Below are positions 8,581-16,626 of a stretch of DNA of 37,381 nucleotides, in pieces. Source of the stretch: CAYMST01 sp964393115 (GTDB lineage: Bacteria > Bacteroidota > Bacteroidia > Cytophagales > Cyclobacteriaceae). How positions within the stretch are numbered: position 1 is the stretch's first letter; every line of letters begins with the position of its first letter. The notes under the pieces are model-generated. The model saw only the letters and a list, made by a program, of their open reading frames with translations. It did not search any database and had not been told where the DNA came from. The stretch spans positions 1-37,381 of the forward strand of contig CAYMST010000015.1 of assembly GCA_964393115.1 (NCBI GenBank), read 5' to 3'. A program made the translations under genes and the position numbers.

Positions 8581-9744
8581 ATGAGTTTTTCAATTAACCG
8601 CATGTCTCTTCATTTTCTTGTTACTGTTTTAGTCTGGTCAATGAGTGTTTTGACAATGGTAAAAGCACAGAACTTAGAACAAGTTGAAGCTAAAGGAGTA
8701 GGGGGTAACAGGACGGAGGCGCTTGAAGATGCGCTGCGCAATGCTGTCGGTCAGGCGGTGGGTGTAACAGTCCGGTCTACTTCTGTCGTGGAGAATTTTA
8801 TATTAATCAAGGATGCCATATCCACCAATACAAAAGGGTATATCTCTAGCTATGAGGTTATTGAAGAAGGGCCGTCAACAGTTGGGTATGGTGTTAGTGT
8901 CAGCGCCAAAGTAAGCCTTGACCCATTAAAGGCCGATATACAACATCTGACCCGCCAAATTGGTGGTGTTCGTTTTCTGGTCATGTATGACACGCGTAAG
9001 TCAAGAAGTAGTGAAGAAGAAAAGCTTTATGATGACGCAGTAGAAGGTATTAATAGTTTCCTATCACAAAATGATTATCGATATATAGAGAAATCTCGTT
9101 TTGTCGAGTTGCAGCAAGAAGCACTGGGAGTCATGCAAGAGTCTGATTCTAGTGAGTTAAGTTATGTTCAACAGCTCGGTATATTATCTGGAGCTCAATT
9201 CATCATTTTCATTAGTGAAGTGTCTAATGAAAATAAGTTTGGAGGTGCTTTTGATTTGCGGACGTTATCTCGAGGAAAAGTTAAAGTTAAAGCCTATGAC
9301 AATTGTACGGCAGAAGGTTTGGGCACGGTTACGTTGACTAGCGATTGGAAAAAGGTATTAACTAATGATTCTGGTCCAGGAAATACGGTGAGTGAAACAT
9401 TGAATGAGCAGTTACCATCCCTTTTAAGTGTTTTTAATTCCTATATAGGAAAATGGATAAATGGAGGTACTCCTTATGAACTTAGGTTTTACTCGATAGG
9501 ATCACTTAGAGACCTTCGAGAAATGCGGAGTAAGCTCAAAGAAGATCCAAAGTTCGGTGGGCAATTAGAAGTGGTAAGTGTCAAAAACTATACTCGTTTT
9601 AATTGTACCTTCAAAAAATTACCTGATGATTTGGCTTTTGATATTTTAGACTATGCGGATGCTATTCCTGCTCTCCAACAGAAAAAGCTAGATATCAAAT
9701 TGATGTATGGGAGACAGATATCTTTTGCTCCACAAACTGAATAG
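8581..9744 (+). CDS. FlgT-like periplasmic protein (FlgT N-domain plus TolB_N/CsgG-like middle domain)
   Basis: 387-aa exported protein with a signal peptide ending near MVKAQ. Residues about 34-113 have the FlgT N-domain pattern: GVGGNRTEALEDALRNAVGQ, then AVGVTVRSTSVVENF, ISTNTKGYISSYEVI and a strand of alternating V/S. Residues about 127-260 look like the FlgT middle domain, related to TolB_N/CsgG: a FLSQNDYRYIEKSRFVEL segment and QLGILSGAQFIIFISEVS. The C-terminal 100 residues form another alpha/beta unit. FlgT builds the outer-membrane H ring of sodium-driven Vibrio flagella; related domains also occur in non-flagellar proteins. Gap to the upstream LPP20-like gene is 14 bases and to the next gene 41, so one operon is likely. 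A later ATG at 8602 is possible. Family resemblance is inferred from motifs only. Confidence 0.7.
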   Translation: MSFSINRMSLHFLVTVLVWSMSVLTMVKAQNLEQVEAKGVGGNRTEALEDALRNAVGQAVGVTVRSTSVVENFILIKDAISTNTKGYISSYEVIEEGPSTVGYGVSVSAKVSLDPLKADIQHLTRQIGGVRFLVMYDTRKSRSSEEEKLYDDAVEGINSFLSQNDYRYIEKSRFVELQQEALGVMQESDSSELSYVQQLGILSGAQFIIFISEVSNENKFGGAFDLRTLSRGKVKVKAYDNCTAEGLGTVTLTSDWKKVLTNDSGPGNTVSETLNEQLPSLLSVFNSYIGKWINGGTPYELRFYSIGSLRDLREMRSKLKEDPKFGGQLEVVSVKNYTRFNCTFKKLPDDLAFDILDYADAIPALQQKKLDIKLMYGRQISFAPQTE

Positions 9745-9785
9745 ATTACTATTGTTAGAACCGCTTTATTAATATTTATTAAATT

Positions 9786-10841
9786 ATGAAAAAAGCCATT
9801 TTATTTTCCTTAGTTGCCTTGTGCTCTATTTCTAAAGGATGGACCCAATCGACAATGGCCATATTTGCTGAAAACGGAGAGCGTTTTTGGGCTATCGTTA
9901 ACGGTAAAAGACAGAATCCACAGCCTGAATATAGGGTAGAGGATATTTCGCTAACCTCGCAGTATGGGAAGTTGAAAATTATTTTTGAAGACGCTTCAAT
10001 TTCGGAGATTAACAAGAGTATAGTTGCTTTCGATAAGGAGACGTGCCCAACCCCTTGCAATACGATCTACAGCATTCGAAAGAACAAAAAGGGGATCTAC
10101 AAAGTACGAATAGTGGATTACTCGACCAATAAAGTTGAGAAGGCTCCTCAGGTTACTGTCCAGTCACAGGAAAGAACAGTTTCACACTCTATCACAAGAC
10201 CCATACATTCACATTCTTATTCCTCTACGACGACGACAACGACAACAAAATCAATACCAAGTAGTGAAGGAGTTAGCATGTCTGTAGGAGGAAACAGCAA
10301 CGGAGAAAGTGTAGAATTCAAGATGAATGTTGATGACGACAATAATCAGAAAGTAGGAATTAACATCAATATGAATGGTGGGGTGTCTGGAAGTTCAGAA
10401 AGTCACTCAAGTCACACAGTGACCAAGACTACCACTAGTTCCAGTTCATACTCAACTAATGTGGAAGGGGGGCATGTTGTGTATTCTTCGCCAGAACCAA
10501 TCATTTACGTTCCAGGATATGATGGGAGAATAGGGTGTGAGGTACCCATGTCATCGAGTAGGTTTCGAGGAGCGAAGAGCTCAATAGCCACTCGAGATTT
10601 TGAAGACCGTAAGCTGTCTACAGCCAAACAAATTATTCGTAATGCTTGCATGACAACCAGTCAAGTGAGAGAGATTATTGGCTTATTCGATTTTGAAAGT
10701 ACAAAACTTGATTTTGCCAAGGTTGCTTATGACAGAACATACGATATAGATAACTATTATCTACTCAATGACTCATTCAATTTCGATTCTAGCATTGATG
10801 AGCTAAACGATCACATCCATGGTAATGGTAGTGATTGGTGA
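9786..10841 (+). CDS. Secreted protein with C-terminal DUF4476 domain and Ser/Thr-rich linker
   Basis: 351-aa exported protein with a signal peptide ending near GWTQ-S. The N-terminal part (about 22-115) is beta-rich, contains a CPTPC pair and reads as an extracytoplasmic domain. A long low-complexity Ser/Thr/His/Asn region (about 120-240) includes a run of seven threonines. The C-terminal part (about 271-345) matches DUF4476 (PF14771): MTTSQVREIIGLFDFEST, LDFAKVAYDRTYD, NYYLLND and a final FNFDSSIDELNDHI. DUF4476 proteins are common in Bacteroidota and uncharacterised. It is third in the operon with the LPP20-like and FlgT-like genes. The linker suggests a tether between two folded domains in the envelope. 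Confidence 0.75.
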   Translation: MKKAILFSLVALCSISKGWTQSTMAIFAENGERFWAIVNGKRQNPQPEYRVEDISLTSQYGKLKIIFEDASISEINKSIVAFDKETCPTPCNTIYSIRKNKKGIYKVRIVDYSTNKVEKAPQVTVQSQERTVSHSITRPIHSHSYSSTTTTTTTKSIPSSEGVSMSVGGNSNGESVEFKMNVDDDNNQKVGININMNGGVSGSSESHSSHTVTKTTTSSSSYSTNVEGGHVVYSSPEPIIYVPGYDGRIGCEVPMSSSRFRGAKSSIATRDFEDRKLSTAKQIIRNACMTTSQVREIIGLFDFESTKLDFAKVAYDRTYDIDNYYLLNDSFNFDSSIDELNDHIHGNGSDW

Positions 10842-10853
10842 TTAGTAATAGAA

Positions 10854-10886
10854 CCCAATCCACTGAATGCTCTTCCGTGGATTGGG
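10854..10886 (+). terminator. Hairpin ending the LPP20/FlgT/DUF4476 operon
   Basis: Perfect 10-bp stem CCCAATCCAC (10854-10863) / GTGGATTGGG (10877-10886) with a 13-base loop, 12 bases after the stop at 10841. No T-tract follows, so it may stabilise the 3' end rather than act as a textbook intrinsic terminator. It separates the operon from the gene at 11011. Confidence 0.6.
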
Positions 10887-11010
10887 ACTCTACAAAACTT
10901 CCAGTATAGGAGCCTCATATTCCCGTAGTAAAATAGATCGACCGCAATAGGGGGGAAGCCTCTTCTTTACTTGTCATCCGTATGTTGAACATTTAAAAAC
11001 ATTCATATTG

Positions 11011-11763
11011 ATGACACCAATTACGTTTAAAACTTCTCATCTTTTAATTTTACCTTACTGCTTAGCAATCTTTTACTCATGTGCTCCTGCTTATGTTCCT
11101 AATAAGGTAAACACCGGTCTATTTTCGGAAAAAGGTGAAATCCATGCTGAAATAGCAGTTGGAGACCAAGGAGTTGATATACAAGGAGCTGCAGCTCTAT
11201 CGGACCATGTTTTAGTAACTGCTAATGGAAGCTTTAGGAACAGTACTTTTGAATCGTCCTCGAATAGTTTTGAAACCTCTAGCACAAAGACTGGGAGAAG
11301 GAGGCACCAGATCTTTGAGGTTGGAACAGGATATTACCATACTTGGAGTTCCGGTCTGACCGTTGAAGCTGTTTTTGGTTATGGTCATGGCCAGGTGAAA
11401 AAAGCTAAACTTGGTTTTAGTACCCCAGAAACACCAGGTGTAAACCTCTTGGACCCTGAAAGTGGATTAGCGGATGCTACTTTTAATAAGTACTTCTTCC
11501 AGCCGTCCATAGGGATCACCAGTAAATATGTAGATTTCGCTTACTCCAATAAAGTTGCCAGCTTAAATCTGCGTCAAGCCAATAAAAGATTTGATAACCT
11601 TGTTTGGGAGCCTGCCATGACTGCAAGGTTCGGAGCCGAACGAGTAAAATTTACCGGTCAGATCGGGCTTAGTATCCATCTTGAGGAAGCCATAGAATAC
11701 ACACATGATTCATTTTTCCTTTCAGTAGGTGTTTTATTCGAATTAGGGAAAAGAAAAGACTGA
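11011..11763 (+). CDS. Outer-membrane lipoprotein with beta-barrel-like pattern
   Basis: 250-aa protein with a lipoprotein signal peptide (lipobox about AIFYSC-APAY). It then alternates short polar/aromatic strands (HAEIAVGDQGVDIQGAAAL, HQIFEVGTGYYHTW, LTVEAVFGYGHGQV, KFTGQIGLSIHL) and ends in a strand FFLSVGVLFELGKRKD, as in small outer-membrane barrels. No named family recognised. Translation could begin at TTG 11008, but the adjacent ATG 11011 is preferred. A 33-bp hairpin separates it from the LPP20/FlgT operon, so it may be its own unit; its same-strand position makes a shared envelope role possible but unproven. Confidence 0.7.
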   Translation: MTPITFKTSHLLILPYCLAIFYSCAPAYVPNKVNTGLFSEKGEIHAEIAVGDQGVDIQGAAALSDHVLVTANGSFRNSTFESSSNSFETSSTKTGRRRHQIFEVGTGYYHTWSSGLTVEAVFGYGHGQVKKAKLGFSTPETPGVNLLDPESGLADATFNKYFFQPSIGITSKYVDFAYSNKVASLNLRQANKRFDNLVWEPAMTARFGAERVKFTGQIGLSIHLEEAIEYTHDSFFLSVGVLFELGKRKD

Positions 11764-11770
11764 AATACGC

Positions 11771-11814
11771 AATCAGAAGTTCAATTGATATGTCTGCCAA
11801 TTGAACTTCTGATT
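11771..11814 (+). terminator. Long 16-bp hairpin after the lipoprotein gene
   Basis: Perfect arms AATCAGAAGTTCAATT (11771-11786) and AATTGAACTTCTGATT (11799-11814) round a 12-base loop, starting 8 bases after the stop at 11763. There is no long T-run, but its position and exceptional stem length fit a transcription end or mRNA-protecting structure. Confidence 0.65.
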
Positions 11815-12517
11815 TAAACTCCTAGAGCCTAATTAATTATAATAGAGTTAAAAAATAGTGCCCTAATAGATTTACACAAATCACCGAAAAAGAGCTGATC
11901 TAGTGATTTTAATCTAATTTAAAAATCCACCTTCTCTGAAGGTGATTATGTGCTTAAGGCTGTGCTAGTTGTCTTTTGTTATGAACTGATTTAAGAAGTT
12001 AGGTCATGTCATTTGTAGTTGTACTTACATATAGTACGTGCTCCAAAGTATAGGTTCAGCGTTTTAGAGAGTTTTGGTGAAGCCTAAACGTTACTTCACT
12101 TTTAGATTAATTGAATGTGATCATCGATGTTGCAGGATGGAGTAATGGGCTTACCATTTTGTTTTGTGCAAGCATGGTGTTATTATGATTATTCCTTTTA
12201 GCACTTAAACTTCGAAACCTTGTCCAACTAACGGATGGAGTATATGTTGCTCATGGCATTAATATCGGTTTTCGCCAAGAAATAAATTAGCTTTCTATCC
12301 ATAATATTGAAAGTACTACAGGCTCTAGAATAGTGTTGCATTAAGATTTAACATAACTCTGGGTGATGAATTTGACTGAGTTAATATCCTCAATGGTGTT
12401 GATCAACACCAATTGGTGCGGATTTTGTTGTTACCTCGAATCTTTCATCGAATGATTTCCTAAGTTGTTTTATGGTACCATATAAAAGCTTAATTGAGGG
12501 TGATTTTTCAACACCAG
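11815..12517. other. Gene-free stretch with several palindromes
   Basis: About 700 bp with no credible ORF on either strand. Structures seen: CACCTTC-TCT-GAAGGTG (11928-11944), which on the minus strand is followed by GATTTTTAAATT and so resembles a minus-strand terminator; GTGAAG/CTTCAC with 11-base loop followed by TTTT (12077-12103); a 16-bp perfect palindrome (12395-12410); and CAACAC/GTGTTG (12509-12527), which overlaps the stop of the DUF2834 gene. It could hold a decayed gene or a small RNA, but no known RNA family was recognised. Confidence 0.5.
12395..12410. promoter_or_regulatory. 16-bp perfect palindrome GGTGTTGATCAACACC
   Basis: Uninterrupted dyad with no loop. With one bulged base it extends to flanking CAAT ... 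ATTG (12391-12415), and a second palindrome CCAATTGG overlaps its right edge. No T-tract follows, so a protein-binding site is more likely than a terminator. The nearest gene is DUF2834, whose 3' end is about 108 bp away, so the site is not at an obvious promoter. Confidence 0.35.
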
Positions 12518-12859
12518 TTAAGTGTTGCTGATAATAGAGTCCTTCTTTTTTTCACGTAAATATAGAAATAACGGCAGGCCGCCTGCTATTCCGAACGCAA
12601 AGGTGTAAACCCAAACCCAAGCTATGTTTCTAATGTGGCGTCTTTTTGACTCTTGATATGACCAAACTAAAAATAGGAATACGATAAAAAGTAAGTCTAT
12701 TACAAACGCTGTGGAGATATTATTACTGAACATGCCCTTAAGTGTTTCCATGGGGTGAGCATAGAGCAAATAGTTTCCGGTTTCTATAGACTCAATGGTG
12801 ACAAAAATATTGGGTAGTATGGTGCCAATAAGTGTTAGATACAAATATGTCTTTTTCAT
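12518..12859 (-). CDS. DUF2834 family small membrane protein
   Basis: 113-aa integral membrane protein resembling DUF2834 (PF11196). Three hydrophobic segments are visible: an N-terminal LYLTLIGTILPNIFV, a central AFVIDLLFIVFLFLVW and a C-terminal VWVYTFAFGIAGGLPLFLYLREKK with the family-typical G-PLFLYLR end. Function of the family is unknown. It lies 58 bp downstream of a Crp/Fnr gene on the same strand, with an FNR-type palindrome (12908-12921) in between, so it is a plausible target of that regulator. Confidence 0.8.
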   Translation of the reverse strand: MKKTYLYLTLIGTILPNIFVTIESIETGNYLLYAHPMETLKGMFSNNISTAFVIDLLFIVFLFLVWSYQESKRRHIRNIAWVWVYTFAFGIAGGLPLFLYLREKKKDSIISNT

Positions 12860-12907
12860 TTTTCACTCTTTTTTTACAAAAGAATGAAGCTGTAAACATA
12901 AAATTCA

Positions 12908-12921
12908 TTGACAATCGTCAA
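12908..12921. promoter_or_regulatory. FNR/CRP-type inverted repeat TTGAC-N4-GTCAA
   Basis: TTGACAATCGTCAA has the five-base arms and four-base centre of FNR-family operators (consensus close to TTGAT-N4-ATCAA). It overlaps the stop codon of the Crp/Fnr gene (12918-12920) and lies about 50 bp upstream of the DUF2834 ATG at 12859. The position fits control of DUF2834 by the neighbouring regulator. It could instead be a weak terminator stem, though no T-tract follows on the minus strand. Confidence 0.45.
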
Positions 12922-13502
12922 GAAAGCTCCTTTGATGTAATTCGTTTTCTGATTCTACTTAAAGTCTCTGCGGTAATGCCTAAATATGTGGCTAGCTGGT
13001 GCTGAGGAATACGATGAAGTATTTGACTATTAGAGTTTAAAATTTTCAAATATCTCTCTTCAGCTGACAACGTTACGAAGGAAGAAATTATTTCTTGGTA
13101 CACAATGAGTTCTTCTTCCATCATCACCCTTGCGAGAAACTCGAACTTGGGGAAAAGTTCAATTATTCGATAGGCCACTTCAGAAGATATGACGGCTACA
13201 ACAGAATCTTCTACAGCTTGCAAATTGTGTTTCGCAGGTTTTTGCTTCGTAAAACTCTCGTAGGAACTGACAAATGTATTTTCGAAATAGAAAAAGGCCG
13301 TTTTTTCTGTTCCTTCATTTTGATAATACAGCCTCACTCCACCACTATAAACAAAGTAGAATTCATTAGAAATTTCACCCTCACGAAGAAGTATGCTATT
13401 CTTTGTTAGCTCACGAGTCTTAATGTTTTTTCTTATGAAGTCTTTTTCTGAGTGATCTAATGAAACGAATTTTTCAAAATAATCAATAAGTGTGTTTACC
13501 AT
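12918..13502 (-). CDS. Crp/Fnr family transcriptional regulator
   Basis: 194-aa regulator with an N-terminal cyclic-nucleotide-binding-like domain (LTKNSILLREGEISNEFYFV...) and a C-terminal winged helix with QLATYLGITAETLSRIRKRI. No Cys cluster for an Fe-S centre. The frame opens at a TTG (13517), but the ATG at 13502 (MVNTLIDYFEKF) matches the usual start of Bacteroidota family members. It precedes the DUF2834 gene on the same strand. Many such Bacteroidota paralogues sit next to one target gene; the ligand is unknown. This is the second Crp/Fnr gene in the window and is clearly different from the one at 3423. Confidence 0.88.
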   Translation of the reverse strand: MVNTLIDYFEKFVSLDHSEKDFIRKNIKTRELTKNSILLREGEISNEFYFVYSGGVRLYYQNEGTEKTAFFYFENTFVSSYESFTKQKPAKHNLQAVEDSVVAVISSEVAYRIIELFPKFEFLARVMMEEELIVYQEIISSFVTLSAEERYLKILNSNSQILHRIPQHQLATYLGITAETLSRIRKRITSKELS

Positions 13503-13765
13503 AAATAATAATCCCAATGGAGTAATGAATGATGTATAATGGAGCTAAGTATTCGTGAACGCTAATATCGAAAATATTCTATGTACTGGCGAAATCAAAA
13601 TCTTATAGCGTAGGCAAGGATGCGTATTCTGATATAAATACGTTGAGACGATTTGATACTAATCCATTGGATAAACTCGTCAATTCGACTAAATTCTTGT
13701 TAATAAATAATTAAATTAGTTAATTATCAAAGTTTCTTATGTTATCTTTAAGTTAAATTAATGTT

Positions 13766-14860
13766 ATGGTATCATATCTTAGAAGCCCGTCTTTGGACAA
13801 CGAGCGACTCATTTACAACTATTCAAGATCTAAAAGAGGCCTATTCTTCTTTTTTAGACACATGTGCATTGCCATGCAGGGTCATTTTGCTCACCTTACA
13901 TCATTGGAAAATGTACCAAGAGTCTTTGTACATGGAAACCCACATATAGAAAACTATTCTATCACTCAAAAGGGTGCCGGGCTTGTGGACTTTGATAGAT
14001 CTTGGATTGGTCCTTACAATTGGGATATTTTACGGTTCTTATGTTCTCTTTCGCTAAAAAGACAGGAAAAACAGGCTACATTCTTATCATCAATTGTTTT
14101 AGAATATTTCAAAGAAGGGTATTTGCGTGGATTTGAAAACCCTAAATCACCCTATAAAGAAGTCAGTCAAGCCATAAAAAAGGCAAATTTAAGTGTCTGG
14201 TATGATCAAACAGAGCATTATTTGTCTGACAACGGCAAGTGGGTGAGAGAAATGGAAAAAAACCTTATTGACCCAGAGGATAAAGATTTAAACAAGAAAT
14301 TGAATAAATATTTAAGATCTACAAATGACCCCAATTTATTAAAGACGTATAAGGTAGAAAAAGCCGGTTTGGCACAAGGAACATTTGGCAACAAGCGGGT
14401 CATCATCTTGTTAGTTCACAAAACAGAGGCAAACCGTCATATTCTTCTTGAAATCAAAGAAACGTATTGTGATCGGGATACGAAATATTTCTACAGCCCA
14501 GTTGAACATCATGGCTTCCGAATGATTAAGGCGTCTGAGCTTTATGCTCCTGGACTTGAGCAGCGTATTGGCCATTTGACTCATGATGATAAACAGCTTT
14601 GGGGCCGAGAAATTATTACGAAACATGGTAAGATTAAGGATTTCCTGGATGAATTCGAACAGGTAGATGTGGCCTATTCCGTTGCCACGCAATTGGGACG
14701 TGCGCATCGATTATCCATTCAGCATAACGTTAAGCCCAAATGTCTGATCAAACATTTTCACGAAAATTTTGAAAACCTCATTGGTCTAGCAGTAATTATA
14801 AATAATGACCTTATTTCAGCTTATAAACTCTATTTGGATAGACTCAAAACGGTTGATTAA
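13766..14860 (+). CDS. DUF2252 family protein (kinase-like fold)
   Basis: 364-aa cytoplasmic protein resembling DUF2252 (PF10009). Residues 21-36 (RSKRGLFFFFRHMCIA) match the family's N-terminal FFRG-like motif. HGNPHIENY (56-64) corresponds to the usual GDxHxxNFG, and VDFDRSWIGPYNWDILRFL (74-92) to DFDE...GPfewDlkRL. In phosphotransferase-like folds the first motif carries the catalytic Asp, which here is Asn58, so activity may be altered. A later segment (AQGTFGNKRVIILL, LLEIKE) matches the family's second lobe. The downstream TSUP gene starts on the base after its stop, so the two are translationally coupled. Substrate unknown. The ATG at 13766 is used; the ATG at 13761 is in another frame. 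Confidence 0.78.
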   Translation: MVSYLRSPSLDNERLIYNYSRSKRGLFFFFRHMCIAMQGHFAHLTSLENVPRVFVHGNPHIENYSITQKGAGLVDFDRSWIGPYNWDILRFLCSLSLKRQEKQATFLSSIVLEYFKEGYLRGFENPKSPYKEVSQAIKKANLSVWYDQTEHYLSDNGKWVREMEKNLIDPEDKDLNKKLNKYLRSTNDPNLLKTYKVEKAGLAQGTFGNKRVIILLVHKTEANRHILLEIKETYCDRDTKYFYSPVEHHGFRMIKASELYAPGLEQRIGHLTHDDKQLWGREIITKHGKIKDFLDEFEQVDVAYSVATQLGRAHRLSIQHNVKPKCLIKHFHENFENLIGLAVIINNDLISAYKLYLDRLKTVD

Positions 14861-15595
14861 ATGTCTCTAGTTCTATATGGACTTTTGGCATTTGTTTCGC
14901 TTGTATCGTCAATAATTGCAACTTTCTTTGGAGTCGCTGGTGGTTCAATCCTTTTTTTGACGCTGACATTTCTTTTTTCTTCTAAGGTTGCCATACCTAT
15001 TCACGGCGTTGTTCAATTTCTGAATAATGGTATTAGAAGTTCTGTTTTCCGGAAGCATATATCTTGGAATACAGTCTTTTTTTATGGTATTCTAAGTCTT
15101 CCGGGAGCACTACTAGGAGGGGAGCTCTATGATGTGTTTTCCAATGATATTTTGGAAGTTTCAATTGCCATTACCATCATCATAACGAATCATTTACCGG
15201 GAATTCGATTCAGCAAAAGAGATAAGTTGTCCATTATTAGTTTGGGATTTCTCTCTTCGTTTTTAGGAATGATCGTGGGTGTTACGGGTCCAATACTAAC
15301 TTCATTTTTCACGGCGAAAGGTTTTGAAAAAGAAAACCTGATAGGTACTAAATCCATGTGTCAGGTGATTACACAACTTTCAAAATCCATTGTCTTTTTC
15401 AAGCTATTAAACGTTGATTTTGAACTATACAGTGTCAGTATATCCATAATAATGGCTTTCTCCATTATTGGAATATTATTTACCAAGAGGGTTTTGCATC
15501 AGATTGAGGCATCGCGTCACAAAAAATATGTCAAAATGATACTTGATGCGGTGGCGTTCGTGATGATCATCAATGTGTTGATTTCGAATATGTAA
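14861..15595 (+). CDS. Sulfite exporter TauE/SafE (TSUP) family permease
   Basis: 244-aa polytopic membrane protein of the TSUP family (PF01925). It has two homologous halves with the family signature FFGVAGGSILFLTLTFLF near the N-terminus and a similar SFLGMIVGVTGPILTSFFTAKGF in the second half. About seven or eight hydrophobic segments are visible. Members move organosulfonates, sulfite, sulfoacetate or other small anions. Its ATG follows the stop of the DUF2252 gene with no gap, indicating coupled translation and a shared role; the transported compound cannot be predicted. Confidence 0.85.
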   Translation: MSLVLYGLLAFVSLVSSIIATFFGVAGGSILFLTLTFLFSSKVAIPIHGVVQFLNNGIRSSVFRKHISWNTVFFYGILSLPGALLGGELYDVFSNDILEVSIAITIIITNHLPGIRFSKRDKLSIISLGFLSSFLGMIVGVTGPILTSFFTAKGFEKENLIGTKSMCQVITQLSKSIVFFKLLNVDFELYSVSISIIMAFSIIGILFTKRVLHQIEASRHKKYVKMILDAVAFVMIINVLISNM

Positions 15596-15696
15596 CGATC
15601 TTATTGGCTAGAGCTACCATCGCTTTTCATAGAAATTTTTATAGATCGTTCCATGTAGCGTTTTTAATAAATCGAACAGTTTACAATATAATTCTC

Positions 15697-16626
15697 TTAA
15701 CCTTTAATGTTATCCAATACTGAGATAATTCGTGACTCAATAGACTTGACTCTATCAGAATGCCCCGCATCTTCAAGGTAAAGAGTTGAGTTATTAAGTT
15801 TTGAGTCCAATAGGACAGCTTGGCTAACAGGGCATATATTATCGTTCTGGCCGTGAATTATTGTGCACGGAATATCTTTAATCGCATCTAAATGGTTTAA
15901 AATGTAATCATCCGAGAGAAAGCAATTGTTGGAGAGGTAGTATGATTCAATTAGTGCTAGTGATTTGAAGGAGTAGGAATTAATAATTTTATTGATTTCC
16001 TCATTATTCAGTTTACTATCGAAAATTGAAATTTCATTGTACGCCCATTCGTAGCAGTACTTATCTCGTTCATCCTTAGTGCCTTCAGTGATTTTGGATA
16101 GATAATACTTGGCTGCTACATGGCGTGATTCTTCTGGCACTTGTTGGATAAAGCGGTTCCACTCCTTTGGACATTTTTCTTGAGTCCCTCCACCAGTGAA
16201 GTGTTTTATGTCATCCTTGTTGCCAAGAAAAACTGCTCTGAGCAGGATTGATTTGACTCGTGAAGGGTTGTTTATGGCAAAAAATAACGCAAGTGTTGTC
16301 CCCCAGGATCCACCGAATAGATGTACAGATTCAATTTTCAATGAATCCAAGAGTCTTGTTATATCCGAAGCCAGGTCTTGAATCGTATTTTCTTTTATTT
16401 CACCAAACGGTCTGCTTTTAGCAGCCCCACGCTGGTCAAAAAAAATTACTTCTTGTTGAGAAAAATCAAAAAAACGTTTGTCATATTTGGTAAATCCTGC
16501 TCCCGGACCACCATGAATAAATAGTATTGGATTAATACCTGGTGTGCCACATCTTTCAAAATAGATGGAATGCAGTTCGCTAACCTTTAGGTATCCAGAT
16601 TCAAGTATATGAGGACTATCTGACAA
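15697..16626 (-). CDS. Proline iminopeptidase-like alpha/beta hydrolase
   Basis: 309-aa alpha/beta hydrolase, peptidase family S33. Motifs: oxyanion HGGPG (38-42), FFDQRGAAKS (61-71, the DQRG typical of prolyl aminopeptidases), nucleophile elbow GGSWGTT with Ser107, Asp262 in HGQNDNICP and His289 in AGHSDR. Family members release N-terminal proline from peptides. Length matches the family. No ATG or GTG lies between the upstream in-frame TAG and the conserved region, so a TTG start at 16626 is used; the true start could be slightly further upstream at a rarer codon. It stands alone, divergent from the MATE gene. Confidence 0.85.
   Translation of the reverse strand: MSDSPHILESGYLKVSELHSIYFERCGTPGINPILFIHGGPGAGFTKYDKRFFDFSQQEVIFFDQRGAAKSRPFGEIKENTIQDLASDITRLLDSLKIESVHLFGGSWGTTLALFFAINNPSRVKSILLRAVFLGNKDDIKHFTGGGTQEKCPKEWNRFIQQVPEESRHVAAKYYLSKITEGTKDERDKYCYEWAYNEISIFDSKLNNEEINKIINSYSFKSLALIESYYLSNNCFLSDDYILNHLDAIKDIPCTIIHGQNDNICPVSQAVLLDSKLNNSTLYLEDAGHSDRVKSIESRIISVLDNIKG

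Noticed and set aside
7568..9744. Part of a true flagellar gene cluster
   Set aside because: No other flagellar gene in the window; the FlgT and LPP20 folds also occur in non-flagellar proteins.
13766..14860. Aminoglycoside phosphotransferase
   Set aside because: HGNPHIEN resembles the APH loop, but the FFRH and DFDRSWIGPYNWD segments fit DUF2252 better, and the catalytic Asp is replaced.
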